Below, one piece after another: positions 63,829-64,000 of a stretch of 64,000 bases of DNA. Origin of the DNA: Prevotella melaninogenica (GTDB lineage: Bacteria > Bacteroidota > Bacteroidia > Bacteroidales > Bacteroidaceae). The notes beneath the pieces were generated by a model. The model saw nothing but the letters and a program-made list of their open reading frames with translations, made no database searches and was not told the origin of the DNA. The position numbers were made by a program, and so were the translations under genes. The stretch is taken from positions 62,001 to 126,000 of the forward strand of contig NZ_CP072360.1 of NCBI RefSeq assembly GCF_018128065.1. The letters are read 5' to 3'. Every line of letters begins with the position of its first letter. The stretch's first letter is position 1.

Positions 63829-63925
63829 TCCTGTCACTCCTGTCACTCCTTCCAACATCACAACGAATTGATAACAAGCCGCTTACACGAAATGTTAAAA
63901 GTGACAGCAACTAAAAACAAAACTA
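63829..63925 (+). repeat. dispersed repeat family D (copy 3)
   Basis: CCTGTCACTCCTGTCACTCC at the left, GAAATGTTAAAAGTGACAGC with ACTAAAAACAAAAC at the right. It matches 31690-31787. Confidence 0.6.
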
Positions 63926-64000
63926 TATTAGGGGTTTAGAGTAACTATAGAACATGTAATACCAAAGACTGTATCCGAAGAAATATGTATCTTTCCTCAT

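Overview
The window looks like chromosomal DNA of a Prevotella-type member of the Bacteroidales. The coding sequences resemble that group, promoters follow the Bacteroidetes pattern TTG-N19/20-TAnnTTTG, Shine-Dalgarno sites are mostly absent, and outer-membrane and lipoprotein genes are of Bacteroidetes type. This assignment is inferred from sequence character alone.

Positions 1 to 41,750 are mostly core genome. In order: the 5' end of prfB, an acyl-CoA ligase, a dut / TPR / DUF4292 / EnvC operon, dgt, a hydrolase fusion, a Dna2-like nuclease-helicase, argS, a DUF559-RNase H fusion, fabI, etfB and etfA with an acyl-CoA dehydrogenase, an OLD-like ATPase plus DUF4276 pair, a TonB receptor, a kinase-AraC fusion next to pdxS-pdxT, a zinc alcohol dehydrogenase, greA, a HIT protein and a mannose-1-phosphate guanylyltransferase. 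The gaps hold several dispersed repeat families. One is a GC-rich REP-like palindrome with 11 copies. Inverted pairs of it bracket both DUF559 nuclease genes. Three others are arrays of short palindromes with an exact 22-bp period.

Positions 41,822 to 53,918 are an integrative mobilizable element inserted in the 3' end of tRNA-Leu(CAA). A 32-bp direct repeat bounds it, and a tyrosine integrase sits at its right end. It has an excisionase-like protein, a replication/primase pair, a putative oriT, MobC, a relaxase and an associated membrane protein, but no transfer apparatus. Its cargo includes a DUF262 + HEPN + AlbA_2 cassette that resembles a defence module, and a 451-residue protein of unknown function. 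Four of its genes carry one-base frameshifts; three fit a base missing from an A or T run.

Positions 53,935 to 63,139, all on the minus strand, are a decaying Rhs polymorphic-toxin locus. Three large Rhs pieces and two short ones are interleaved with five different C-terminal toxin tips. Each tip is followed within 40 bp by a small gene that is a plausible immunity gene. A perfect 22-bp inverted repeat flanks a 374-bp segment holding a promoter-like sequence. The last 860 bp contain only repeats.
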